This document shows positions 1-16,777 of a DNA stretch of 64,000 nt, piece by piece (position 1 is the first letter of the stretch; every line of letters begins with the position of its first letter). Source of the DNA: Anisakis pegreffii. Lineage: Eukaryota; Nematoda; Chromadorea; Rhabditida; Anisakidae. A program made the position numbers and the translations under genes. The stretch spans positions 124,001 through 188,000 of the forward strand of contig JAPYMA010003030.1 in the NCBI GenBank assembly GCA_035041965.1, in the 5' to 3' direction. The notes beneath the pieces are model-generated. The model made no database searches and had not been told where the DNA came from. It saw only the letters and a list, made by a program, of their open reading frames with translations.

Positions 1-1082
1 TGATGATGTAAACAAATCAAACCTGTACAGAGTTGAAAGGCATCGATTTGTAGGGCATTACTCTGGAGCGAAACGGAGCTAGGAATGACTCGCGCTCTCT
101 GGTGCCCATCCCTTTCGTGACCAACTTACTTGATGTTCCCGATTTCTAAAAGTTCTGCTACAATTCAGAAGAGCTCTGCAAATTCTTGTCCAGCGAGGAA
201 ATTTCTGTAGAGGATGTGGATATATGTGTGAAACTATAAAATTCGGTTGAGCAGTTGTGACGAAAACGGTCACACAAAAACTCATCAATGATACGGTATT
301 CAGAGGCTTCTCAAGGGATTTATCCTTTGGTGCCTCGCATATGCACACAGCGACTGAACAGTTAATGAAGCCACTTGAATTTGCATCATATGAAAAAAAA
401 AACTACTGTGACTTAATCAATCAGCCTTTGCTGTTAATCGTGCTATTGTTTCTATTAAAGTAATCTTAATCTTTATTACTATTTTATGAGCTAAGTATCA
501 AATAAATTCAAAACATAATATTTTATCTAATTTTCTTGGTTAACTCAAAAATCGAGTAAGTGAAAAGTTCTAATGTCTCAAAACAGATGAAAATGAAGTT
601 TCATCAGGAGAAAATGAATTCAAAGGTTGAGATGATGCAAAGGGAAAGATAAACTCAAAGGCCGAATGAATCGTGTGAAATGATCACATGAGACCCTTAC
701 TGATCATATATTTTGGAATCGAATGAGTGATTCTATCTAATGTGATTCATTCTATCTGATCAATCAGTTGATCAGATTTTTGATTTGGATGATTAACACG
801 TTGTAAATGTCATATCCTATATGAACGTATCCGACCCAATAAACGCACGTAATGTTCCTTGAGGCAGACTGAACAAAGATGACATATCTAAAGTTAATCT
901 CATACAAGATTACTTTTATCCTGAAGGTTAATATATGTCAATTACTAGAAAATAAGATCTTCCGCTGTAGATATGCTTCCAGAGTACATAAACAGTTTTT
1001 AATTTCCCCGCAAAATACTCCAATTTTGTTTTCCTCGTTTTCAAAAATTTACTTATTCATATTAACTCATCTGATTTTAATG
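1..1082. other. AT-rich DNA without recognised gene
   Basis: No convincing exon, RNA gene or repeat boundary was seen here. Open frames are short (the longest is 96 codons, reaching into the repeat that follows) and lack family motifs. A minus-strand open frame at 79-348 has no recognisable domain and is not called. Confidence 0.5.
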
Positions 1083-1532
1083 TATCGTATTTCTCACAAT
1101 ATAGGGCGCACTGTCAATAAATGGTTTGATTTCGAACTTTTTTCTTATATAAAGCACACTGGGCTATAAGGTGCATTAAGGGAAACAAAACAGTCAGATA
1201 AGTCAATCAGTTAAACTTTATTGAGCGTATTCACAATAACTCCCGACATTGTTCAAACATCAATTAGGGTATACACAGTAGCTCCTAACCTTGTTCAGTT
1301 GTACAACATAAAAAACATAGTCTGATAACGCTAAATCAAACGTTAGTGTACTCACAGTAGCTCTCAAGCTTGATCAGTGGTTACACGCCGTGTACTACCC
1401 AAGATCACTTCGAGGTCAGTAACCCAAATGAATCCATATATAAGGCGCTCCGCTCCGGATTATAAGGCGCACTGTCGTTTTTGAGAAAATTAAAGGCTTT
1501 AAGTGCACCCTATAGTCCGGAAAACACGGTAT
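1083..1532. mobile_element. Non-autonomous DNA element with GGCGCACT-type inverted termini
   Basis: The two ends are inverted copies of each other. The right end read in reverse (ATACCGTGTTTTCCGGACTA) matches a diverged left end beginning near 1083, and both run on into a shared TATAGGG-type block and a GCACT block. Inside lie three imperfect copies of a unit of the form GTAnnCACAnTAnCTC...TTGnTCA, at about 1227, 1269 and 1346. An inner GGCGCACTGTC motif occurs near each end, at about 1107 and 1465. From memory, closely similar sequence is a common dispersed repeat in many fish and some invertebrate genomes, but I cannot name the family securely. No transposase is encoded, so it would depend on a helper. 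The superfamily is not determined. Confidence 0.75.
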
Positions 1533-1684
1533 CTTTAGTACCCACGAGACTTTTGAAGATCGTTTCAAATTTCGCTACGCTCACGATTCACTGCTTTGCT
1601 CATTATTCATTATTGCCGAGCGCTCTTGCCCACTTACTTTCGCCTTATTATTTTTTCGCCCATTCCGATACATTGCTCATAAAT

Positions 1685-1733
1685 AAATGAATATTTAACA
1701 TGAATATTTAATGAATATTTAATTCATTCATTC
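1685..1733. repeat. Short AT-rich tandem repeat
   Basis: The block repeats an ATGAATATTTAA-like unit about three times and then runs into three ATTC units. This is ordinary low-complexity DNA. Confidence 0.6.
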
Positions 1734-1764
1734 ATTAACTATTCTGCTGATCCAATGAAGTGGT

Positions 1765-1903
1765 TTAGGTGAATCAATAGAGTAAACTTGTGCTGTTGAC
1801 TAATTACCTACGCAATTAGTAATATTGCGATGATTTGCGACGTTTCGGCGTTATGCCATCCATCTTTGTCAACAACACTACTTTACTGTTTTGATTCACC
1901 TAA
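1765..1903. mobile_element. MITE-like 139-bp inverted-repeat element
   Basis: About 36 bases at the left (beginning TTAGGTGAATCAA and ending TGTTGAC) return as an inverted copy at the right, with about six mismatches. The interior is about 67 bp and has no coding capacity. A short partial match to the left end, TGGTTTAGGT, recurs near 1950. The size, long terminal inverted repeats and lack of an ORF fit a MITE or a foldback element. A target duplication was not clear, so the superfamily is unassigned. Confidence 0.6.
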
Positions 1904-3126
1904 TATCGCTATGCGCCTCATAAATGAGGAGAGCCTCCAGCAATTTAAATGGTTTAGGTTTATCAGGGATCATCTCACACGAATATATTACTGATTGGAT
2001 GTGTTTCTGGTTGACCATTATCATTCAATGTGCTGGTTGATACTATCTACAAATACGGATCAAATACAAAATCGGTGTTTTTGTGAATAATGCGGTTATG
2101 ACAATATGATATCATATTTGTGATATTGCGGTAGAATATGATATTTGTAATATGGTCGGATTCGAATTGATAATGAGATAACTATGGTAATGAGATAACT
2201 ATGCGTGATAACAGTGCAAATAACGCTCAGATGGGCTTGCTGAAATTTAATTAACGTTGAAAAACGCAATTGAATTATTGCGATGCCATTTCGTGTTTTG
2301 TACTTTATGCACACAATGTTCGGATCTGGTCAATTGATTCTGTCTGAATGCATAAGCGCACACAATAAATTATTTATACGTACATACATACATATATAAA
2401 TATTCAATTTTATGCGTTTTCAAGTGGCCATATTGCACCAAAAACAAATATCTGCTACAGTACTGCAACTGCAAGTGCACAAAAACCGCGGCTACAGTAC
2501 CATACATATACCAGTAAAATAACGAGTGAAGAAGTACAATGTGTTTTGGTGACGACAGCTGCTGGTACATCACCGACTGTAAGTAGAAGCAATAGTTGGT
2601 CGACAGGGAACGTCAACGAGATGATGCGAAATTCCATCATGAGACAATATTAGACGGTGTTGTAACCTGAGATACCTCGTTTCCCTGACTCACTTATTAG
2701 GGTGTTAGTCTCAACTACCACCCTATTGCTTACAATCTGCACGATGCTACTAGAGGACAAGAGTCGAGCTCAAGTCTTTTTAACAGTTCTTTAACAGCAT
2801 GTGCTTATTTCATTTTTGGATTTTCATTTCTCAACTACCATCCTAATAAGCTTACTGAGCATGTTAATGTTACAATACTTGACACGTTTTCTGATCTGTC
2901 ACTGATCAAACACCGTTAAAGATTTGTTCGTCAATGGGCGGATGAGACGTAGGCTCAGGCTTAGACTCTAGACTCTAGACTGAATAATGAGTTCAGATTC
3001 AGTTGAGGTCTATATTCAGGTTTTAACTGGTAATCGAACACTGTCATGTGATCAAAGTACATATAGGCATTATTTAGCCATTTGGTAATCATGATAATGT
3101 CATACATGTGTCATACACTATCAATC
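1904..3126. other. Gene-free AT-rich stretch with small repeats
   Basis: No gene was recognised. Minor structure includes a 17-bp direct duplication (AATGAGATAACTATG) around 2171-2204 and two related CTCAACTACCAnCCTA blocks near 2710 and 2830. Confidence 0.5.
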
Positions 3127-3190
3127 ATTAAAATGTCATACACTATCAATCAGCTCTGCAGAGCTAATTGATAGTGTATGACATTTTAAT
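3127..3190. repeat. 64-bp near-perfect palindrome
   Basis: Two 24-base arms are exact reverse complements, beginning ATTAAAATGTCATACAC on the left and ending GTGTATGACATTTTAAT on the right. They flank a 14-base palindromic centre, AGCTCTGCAGAGCT. The only imperfection is one mismatched base pair between arm and centre. The sequence just upstream, from about 3111, is a direct copy of part of the left arm. It could form a cruciform, or a foldback RNA if transcribed. It lies about 0.4 kb past the last recognised exon of the neighbouring receptor gene. Confidence 0.9.
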
Positions 3191-3578
3191 CACATCCTCC
3201 ACAATCTGCTTGATGTCCGACGTTCCACTGACTGCACCGTTATGATCGTGATAAAATGGCGTTTATGAAGTCAGTTCTATTTGCCAACAGCCGCATAATT
3301 ATAACGATTCGAATAAACACCAGATCTATCGAATACCATTGTAAAAGTATTCGCCTTCTCACTTCTGAATATCATTTTGAAAAAAGAATTTTTTGATTGC
3401 GATTTATTGCAGTTATTAATCAAGGCAGTAGAAAATTTCTGCTAGGTTCCATACGAGCAAATAAATTCGCGGTTAGCGGATTGATAATCGTTGATTTGTG
3501 TTAATTTTAAAGATTTGATCGGAAATTTCGAGTCAAACTCTGGACTTGATACAGAAATGAATTGGAACAAAAACTCAC

Positions 3579-9275
<5,697 letters not shown>

Positions 9276-9309
9276 CGAGATATAGAAAAAAACTTTTTTC
9301 TATATCTCG
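9276..9309. repeat. Perfect 16-bp-stem hairpin
   Basis: CGAGATATAGAAAAAA is followed by two bases and then its exact reverse complement TTTTTTCTATATCTCG. It sits in gene-free DNA. It could be a fragment of a foldback element or an RNA hairpin, and no flanking gene explains it. Confidence 0.85.
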
Positions 9310-12300
9310 TTTATCCAGTATATCATTTCACAGTATGTTCAGTTCACAATATATCTTGCATTCATTGTTTATTTCTAGAACATTTTTAGAAATTCATTCT
9401 AGTGTTTGAATGGGGGATCGTGGGATCACAAATTTTCAGTTGCAGTTTCGGTATTTCAGAATTTGATCAAATAAGATATTTCAAAAAATTTTGATCACTT
9501 ACTCATCTTGAAACACGAATCAACTCATCTGCATTCGATGGAATTTGCAGCTTGCCATTCAAGCGGCAATATATGAACACATGATTACACAAAGGCGTCT
9601 TTATGATGTTTGTTTTTCAGGAAGCACGGAACCAAAATTTGCCTATGTCATCATTTATGTGTTGTCTTTCGTCTATGAGCGTTTTTCGATCTCGGGGATT
9701 ATCCAGTGATTGAGGGATGATCGCCGGATTCAACCAAGCTCGTTGGAGTGACAACTGATCAAAATTTGGAAGCACTATACCATACCTACTCATGTATCCA
9801 TCCAACAAATTTGTGAACTTCCAAAAACTACTTGAAATCAGCGGACAATTTCATTGAAATCAATGAAACCAATTTCAAATTGAAATTTTGAATTTCAATA
9901 AATTGACTACAAAAAACATCAAGTAGCTGTTTCAAATCATGATTCCAGCATAATTATAAGACACTATCAGTCACACAGGCAGCGTCACACATCGTAGTGA
10001 TCATATCGGAGGCGTGAAAGATTACTTTTTTGATAAAATTTCTTGAATAGAGCTAACGACAAACATCTTATGATGATTCCCTAGCGGTCACAAATCGCAC
10101 ATGTAAACATATTATCGAGTCGAAAAACTTCCTCGAAAAACTGCTGTTTAGAAATGCAATCATTCCATCCACTAATGTATATGTAAACAGAACACGACGA
10201 AAAGTTAGACTCATTGAAATTTTTTAAACTCTTTCAATTGAAACGTAAAAGCGTCACTGGATTGAATGTTTACAAAGGAAAATAAAAGATGCTAAAAGAT
10301 GAACCGAAGCAATACTCCCACACCACACTTCTCCATAGAGAATATACAATTTCAAGATGAATTCATTAAGGTTTTTTTACGTATTTTAAGATTTTTCCAG
10401 AGAAATTCACCCAACTATGAATATTCATCATGGATGGAATAAAACGAGGCAGGCGTTGATTGAAATTGGCTGAAATCCGGTTTTTTTTTCAGGCAAAAAA
10501 TTTACTTCAACCAACTGCTAACAATGAGCACATTTCGGAATTCGACACCAAAAATTGTCAAGCGAATCGGATTAATTTCATTCCAAATAGACTGTTGCTA
10601 TGTCAACTGGAAATCATGAATTGATCGAAACACAAATGTTACTAGTTTAAATATTTCAGAAGGTGAGCAAAAAACTGACGACAGATCAAAAGTTTTTAAG
10701 ATCGCACAAGCCTTATGCTTATCCTTAGACCCACTTTTACTTTTAGGCCAAAACTTTGAACAAGCTTCATTTGACCTTAACCTTACGCCCCTACGAAGCC
10801 ATGAACATCACTCATGCAATATCGCTCGTCAATATTCCCAAACCGATAGTTAACACTTTTTAGCAACAAGCATACATTTTAACTACTCGCATTTATTTCA
10901 CTCTGAACGCAATTGTTTACAACTGAAGCGAAAGAAGGTAGATGCACTATTTTATATTAATGATCAGTTATTCATATCATCCGATTGTGAACAATCAACG
11001 CAACACTAATGAAAATTTAATAAACAAAATATAGGATTTCTTTTAAAAAAATATATAGGAATAGGATTTCTTAAGAATACGACAACACAGTTTTACCAGA
11101 CACTAAAAACGTTCACTGACACTGAATAGAGCAATAGACAAATCTAAATTGGAAGATTCATCTGAATTTTTGATTTTAGCGTATAATTTGAGTGCAACTG
11201 ATATGATCAGATACGTGAATTGGTATGTATTTCATCTGATTGTGAGAATATTATTAGCGCCTCACGCTGCAATTAACGCGAAAAGCCGACATAAATAAAG
11301 GATGTGATATGGTGATAGGAAGATTTGAAATGTGCAAACATTTGATATGAATATAGGCCGGTGGTGTACCGACGTCATGTTGTGTGTGCCCTGAGGATTC
11401 GATAAGCATGGAGGGCGTGCATTCGACTATGTGTTTGCTCAAAATATTCGTCGAATTTTGATGTTGTTTTGAGGGAAATTTGGAGAATCGCAAGGAATCT
11501 GATGAGAGTCAGCCCAGTTACGACAGATGCACCCATATGTGTGTGTGTTGTGAACGATACGCACTCACTGAGCCGTCAATAAATTCAAATTGCAAAATGA
11601 GTTCCATGAGAAAGTAACGAGCAAATGAGCGGAGCAGCTTATGGTGCGACTGCATGCAATGGGTCTTCAACAAACAAATGACTAAAATCTGACATATTCA
11701 AGTATTTTTACTACGAAAAAGGATAAACGAACGAAAAATATTCTTTGTTTTGGTAAAAACTACTTGTGATCGAGTGGTTGAAAATGTTCGCTTAATTATC
11801 TTGCTTTTGGAAGTTGGGAGTACACTGCAAAATAACGAAATTAAATGAACAGAAAAAATAGGAGTCATTATGAAATCATCTAACACACTTGAGGCATCAT
11901 CTCATTTGAGTTCATCGTATAGCATTTATCACAAATGGACACATAAAGCCATTTAAGAATGGTTGAATCGTTTTTTTTCGGCGTTAGTTGATTGTGAGCA
12001 AATCCAATTGTCACTGATCAATTATTAATGAGAAGAAAAAACAAATATGATTAATCTGCGCATGGAATGAAATAAAACATATAATATGCATGAAAACCTA
12101 TCGCTATTGAATCCACTATATCTCTTCTCATCAATTCACCTTATATCTCATCAATCCTGACACCCCATGTAACTTGATCTATCCCGATCGCTCTCTAGCA
12201 ACAACATACAATCCATTATAAATTATAAATCAAACAGGTGCATATTAAAATCAGCAAGTTCAACGCGTTGTCATTGTACTGCATTTACCTGTATTCGTGG

Positions 12301-13385
12301 AAACGAGTGCATTCGCGTGGCGATATCATTTGTAAAAGTGCTTAAGAGTGTCCATGGATACATCACAATTATATCAATTGAAGTTGGCAGTTAATGAATC
12401 ACTTAACTAATCTTAAAGCTAACAAATAGCGTTCGTCAGCGTTAAGATTAGATCCGCCGTATCTTCATGATCACCGTATAATACCGTAGCATGATGCTAC
12501 TGAATGTGATTGACGAGAAAATCTTATTTTTATACTTCAAAACACGAACGAACATTTAAGATCACATAAGCCGCATAAACCATCATAAGTATTGTGTTTA
12601 CACTCAATAATTTCATCCACTCACCAGTTCAACGACACTGATCTTTGGTCAATCGTATTAAAAAACTGACTTTCTTTTTTCTTCCTCTTATTAGTTCAAT
12701 TTATTCGCTCGCCTTATTGCGTTTCAGAATCCTCCATACTTTTAGTTGATTCCATCCTATTTTTATTCTCATTTTTCGATTTCTTTCGTCTTTCATCGGA
12801 TCAATTTTTTTCCTTTTGAAGAGATAAAACGACTGATTTTCAGCGGGACAAGCCTTCACCTAGTGGAAAACTTAACGTCGGATTAACGATCGTTTCAATC
12901 ATCCCATAAGAAGTACTAAATCAATCACTTTGATTGATTTACTGCTTAATTTCATTTCGATGTAATGCTTAAGTTCGATTTTACCCACTTCAGACTGAAT
13001 TAAGAATAAATGATCTTCAATTTATTCATTGTCTCCGTCTCATTCCAATTCCATTTATTCCTTCATTCAATTCATCATCTGATTTTTCAACATCACTTGT
13101 ACTTCCTTTGAAGTGCAATTGTTGACGAAAAAATCAATTCTGAGCATTCATAAGAGGAGAAAATGAAAAAAATTGCGAATTGAATAATAAATAAGGCGTA
13201 AAAATTGTCTGTCTTTCTTGAAAAAAGACAAGATTAAGAATTGTTTATTCATGGTGTAATTTCTCATTGCTTATTGCTAGCTGCGACAAATTTTGATTAA
13301 GCTCTCGCTAATCGTTTAAATATCCGAGTGTTGCTGCGCCTAAAATGATTATATTAAACAAGTGCAATTCAGTGTGAACGAATTA
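9310..13385. other. Largely gene-free AT-rich DNA
   Basis: No gene is recognised. Around 9840-9905 there is a cluster of short mutually inverted TTTCAAATTGAAA-like words. A minus-strand frame at 9617-9808 is listed separately. The remaining open frames are short and featureless. Confidence 0.4.
9617..9808 (-). other. Possible orphan exon, function unknown
   Basis: This minus-strand frame reads protein-like (for example LLDGYMSRYGIVLPNFDQ, then a charged stretch with PRDRKTLIDERQ). It stays open for about 14 more codons upstream before the ORF start and closes with a stop at 9617. No acceptor, partner exon or family is convincing. It may be a coding exon of an unrecognised gene, an old pseudogene or chance. 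Confidence 0.2.
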
Positions 13386-13571
13386 TCAAAGAATCAGATC
13401 AGATCTCACCACAAAACCAGCGAATACGTCAGCATAATTATGACTGAAAAGATTCGTCATCTGTCCATTTTTAGAACTAACAATTAATGTCATTCGAGAA
13501 TCATGACACAGTTGTTCCATTACGATGACCAAACAGCAGATAATGATAAAAAATACTTCCAACATATTCAT
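13386..13571 (-). other. Possible first exon with signal peptide
   Basis: The minus-strand frame starts MNMLEVFFIIICCLVIVMEQ, a good hydrophobic signal-peptide-like N terminus with a charged remainder. A possible donor (GCTG followed by GTTTTG) lies about 50 codons in. No continuation exon was found downstream on that strand before 9.8 kb, so this is only a candidate start exon of a secreted or membrane protein. Confidence 0.22.
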
Positions 13572-13705
13572 TTAATCATTGACTAATAAATAAAGTGCTA
13601 ATTTTTACAATAGAAATCGTCAACTGATCGCTCATTGTTCAAAAATACGATCATAAGGTATCAAAAAACCATTCGACTAGAAAAAATCGTTGATTCTTCA
13701 TCTCC

Positions 13706-14123
13706 ACTGCAATTAGTGCACGAAATCTCGTTAATATCGAAGCGGTATTAGAAAAGCGATGCCGATCTCGGGATTAGTAGTGTCGATATTAACGGTATTT
13801 CCGGTGTTCATAGCACAAGTCATTTTAAGTGAATTTGATAGTATATCCATCACGATTGGAGCATGATCTATACCCATTTTTGTTATTTGTTGTATTTTTT
13901 GTTGGATTTCTTGAGCTTTCGTGAGTGGTTTGTTAAATAAATTGTTTTCTGAATAATTATGAACACATTGGCTCAAAAAGAATGTGTTGAACAAGTCATA
14001 TTCCAGTATTTCAAAAGCTACTTTTCAACACTGGTATCGTATCGGTACTGAAAAATGATACCGGTGTCAATACCAATCTCGGTATTTAGAAAATGGTCGA
14101 TATTTCGCAAACACTAACTGCAA
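13706..14123. mobile_element. Non-autonomous hAT-type element with 8-bp target duplication
   Basis: The element proper is 13714-14115 (402 bp). It begins TAGTGCACGAAAT and ends CGAAATATCG/TTTGCGAAATATCG-like in inverted form, closing with CACTA. It is flanked on both sides by the identical octamer ACTGCAAT (13706-13713 and 14116-14123). An 8-bp target duplication plus TAGTG...CACTA termini is the hallmark of the hAT superfamily. The interior contains several GGTATCG/GATACCGG-like words and an 87-codon minus-strand frame without a recognisable transposase domain, so it is likely a deletion derivative. Confidence 0.85.
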
Positions 14124-14456
14124 TTAATGACACTAATGATGACACTCTTACTATTAGACAAGCATATGTTTGTCGGGTTGATCAAGATGGTAGCTTTGCA
14201 GAAATACGCAAATACAAATAGAACAGTTTGCAATACGACAGATATTCTTAATGATAACAGTATTGGAATGGGAATAAACTCGAAGCAAACTTCAAAAAGT
14301 TTGACAAAGTAAAGCGATGGTAAAATGACTAATAATTAGACTGTGAACTAAAAATAGCAGAATCGAACATGACAAGCATAACTGAACAGCAATGGAATTT
14401 GCGAAAAAGAATGCCCTTCGAATGATGACCAACAAAAAATAAACTACCGACCTCAT

Positions 14457-14628
14457 TTACCAGCAATTTCTTCTACTGATTGATTTCTCAAAAACTTTTC
14501 GGTAATCAACGAATGCAAGGCACAGAGGGATTTGGTATTCTTTGCATTTCTCTAGTAGTAGACTGATAACATGGATATGGTCAACGGTAGAATAGCCCGA
14601 TCTGAAACCAGCTTGTTCTCTGTTTCTT
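14457..14628 (-). pseudogene. RTE-like reverse transcriptase fragment
   Basis: Read on the minus strand, the translation contains NREQAGFRSGYSTVDHIHV and then PLCLAFVDYRKVFE, corresponding to the conserved QAGFRxGxSTxDHI and LxxAFxDYxKAFD blocks of RTE-type non-LTR retrotransposon reverse transcriptases. The frame ends in a stop shortly after, and only about 55 codons survive. It is a dead 5'-truncated fragment. It lies directly beside a plus-strand piece of the same kind of element (14636-14708), in opposite orientation. Confidence 0.85.
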
Positions 14629-14635
14629 TAGTAAC

Positions 14636-14708
14636 CTGTGGATCGCGGTAGACCTGCGCTCACACAAAGAGCGAAGACAGGTCGCAAGGTAGATCTGTAA
14701 GGCAAGGC
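14636..14708 (+). mobile_element. RTE-like retrotransposon 3' fragment
   Basis: The block containing CACACAAAGAGCGAAGACAG and GTCGCAAGG closely matches 33137-33190, where it directly follows the C-terminal coding end of an RTE-like element. It is therefore the 3' end of the same family, oriented plus, joined to the inverted reverse transcriptase fragment at 14457-14628. Confidence 0.7.
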
Positions 14709-15196
14709 AGATTGATTTCTCAACGCTTTAGTTGAAGTGATGAGAGTTTCAATTGACGACAAAATTCGTTTGGTTGTTTAAAGAAGGAAATAACTTGAAA
14801 TTGAATGTTCATAAGGACGGCTTCATGATTTTCTCACTGCCTTCTTCATTCACACTTTCGTACTTGAAAAACATCGTTAATGGGAATGATTATGCGATAT
14901 TTCGAAGTGGTTCTGATGGTGAGGATGTGTGCACGTGAGTGCTAGTGGTACTTCAGATGCTGCTTACATCACTTTTGCATTAATCATTCCTGAGAACTAT
15001 ACACGCAAAAAAACAAGCAAACAAACAAAATTCGGAGTTTGGAAAGCACTTTGCTGCTTGAATTCATTGGAATAGAGCTAGCTGGCTGTGAGACTGACGG
15101 TAGATAGACACGCACGTTTTCTCAAGATCAAAATCAATTTCAAACTAACTCTTCTCCCATACGAATTTATGATTTTCGGCGCATTTAAAGTGTATT

Positions 15197-15576
15197 GCGT
15201 AGAGCAGGCCTTCTTAACCGGGAGTGAACGTGCCCCCTGGGGGCGAAAGATAGCATGTCAGGGAGTGCGAGCAAGGGTAGGTAGGGTGAGATGGTGCAGT
15301 GCGGGAAGGGATACGAGATAAGGTTTTCTTTTTCATACAATAAAGTAGACCAGAATGAACTTCAACGCATACATTTTTGAAAAGGCTTGAACGTACTCTA
15401 AACGTATCCACTTATCTACACTACAGACCCTCACTGTAGTGGTGGATAAGAGATACAAAACGGATACTGTGAGGGGTGCGATGATATCTTAAGTATTGTT
15501 GTAGAGGGTGCGAAGACATCTTCAAATTTTTCAGGGGTGCGGAGGGGAAAGAAGTTTAAGAACCACTGGTGTAGAG
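15197..15576. mobile_element. hAT-type element, 364 bp, with near-perfect 8-bp target duplication
   Basis: The element spans 15205-15568. The left end reads CAGGCCTTCTTAACC. The right end reads GTTTAAGAACCACTG, which in reverse is CAGTGGTTCTTAAAC, giving a typical hAT CAGnGGTTCTTAA terminal inverted repeat. The flanking octamers are GCGTAGAG (15197-15204) and GTGTAGAG (15569-15576), one mismatch apart. The left half has a C-run/G-run palindromic turn (GCCCCCTGGGGGC). There is no transposase, so it is a non-autonomous copy. Its right half recurs at 20851. Confidence 0.83.
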
Positions 15577-15684
15577 GATGAATGCTTAAATCAGTGTATG
15601 CGTATGTGTGTGTATGTGAGTAATAAGCTTTCAAGTGAGTGATCCGAACTGATATAACAATGTTTTAATCAGAGATCCATCTTT
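15469..15684 (+). repeat. Duplicated block, copy 1
   Basis: This block shares about 210 bases with 20851-21058 at high identity. It includes the right half of the hAT element, its flanking GTGTAGAG octamer and about 110 bases of what follows (GATGAATGCTTAAATCAGTG onward). Copy 1 has a slightly longer GT-rich microsatellite. Because flanking DNA is shared, the duplication is not two independent hAT insertions. Confidence 0.88.
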
Positions 15685-16220
15685 CCCCAGCATAATTGAA
15701 TTCGATCTTGGATAAGTGACCAAATATCAACGAAATTTTCGCCTGATTTAGGCTCGATGACATCTCAACGATAATTCATCGAGATTCTGAACGTCACTGA
15801 CCGGGAAATACATTGCTCGAAATCGAAGTATATTTGACACATACGCCATCAGCATCGATAATGTTGTTGATTTTGCTCTTTCAGAAGGAACAATCTACTT
15901 AAATCTACTAAATTTACCACAACAACCATCAAATCCTTTTAGCAACAAACATAAATAACGAACAGTAAATAAACAACATTCCATGTTGATGATCAAACAG
16001 AAGTTTTAGTTTCCTTAAAAAAAATATGACGCCTCCAAACAACCTTATTACCAAATTTCCATGATCTAATCAGGATAACGCATCTCGAAGTGCTACTCTA
16101 AATCAACCTCTTGGGAGGCCAATGGAACGCTTTCAAACTGCTCTCGCATTAACATGTAATACAAACGACTGACACGATTCGAATTCACTCAATTCATTGA
16201 GTTGATGAGGATACACGAGA

Positions 16221-16655
16221 TTGGTAATCACTAGTAATGCTCGTTCGTGTTCCAAACAACTTCGAATTTGGGATGAGCGAATAGAACAGAACTTAACAGA
16301 TCAAATGTTAGAACAGAGCAGAACATCCTGGCTGGCATTGTGGGATGAGGAAACACAACCGGAGAGAACAACTTTTGAAAATGAAATATGGAGCAGGATA
16401 GAATGGAATAGTTGGAAAGGTGGATCAGAACACAGAGAAAGGCTGAAGCGATCGCAAAAATTTGAAATGGACACATCACTCACTAATCCTCATCGTTTGC
16501 TAGGAAGTTATATCCCAAATGGGCGTTTGCGATACGAATTACTTTTAAGACGAACGGACCAATTCACTAAATCCACACACAATCTTTACGAGTGTAATGC
16601 ACAGTCATGCTGTACATTTCGCATACGAATGCTCCTTAAAATTTATGCATTTTAG
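16221..16655 (+). repeat. Degenerate AGAAC-rich tract producing a long chance frame
   Basis: The 144-codon open frame is among the longest in the window, but its first half is driven by degenerate AGAACAGAAC/GAATAGAAC pentamers in which stop codons are rare. The translation is Glu/Arg/Thr/Trp-rich and lacks any domain. I treat it as decayed simple repeat, not a gene. Confidence 0.5.
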
Positions 16656-16716
16656 TGATGGCATCCGAGCGAAATTTCATATCGGTTGGAATCCGACCAT
16701 ATTCACATTTCATTTT

Positions 16717-16777
16717 TCCGGCTGTCAGTTCGAGTGGAATCCGGCCGAATCGACATTTTGAATTTCGGACAGCCGGA
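16717..16777. repeat. Inverted repeat in a CCGGCCGAAT-rich patch
   Basis: TCCGGCTGTC (16717-16726) is matched by its inverted copy GACAGCCGGA (16768-16777). Several ATCCGGCCGAAT/ATTCCGACC-like words lie between and around them. The patch, about 16670-16830, has a different word composition from its surroundings, suggesting a fragment of a dispersed element. Confidence 0.55.

Noticed and set aside
16221..16655. 144-codon plus-strand frame as a protein gene
   Set aside because: The first half is a degenerate AGAAC-type repeat in which stops are rare. There is no domain, no splice context and a biased composition.
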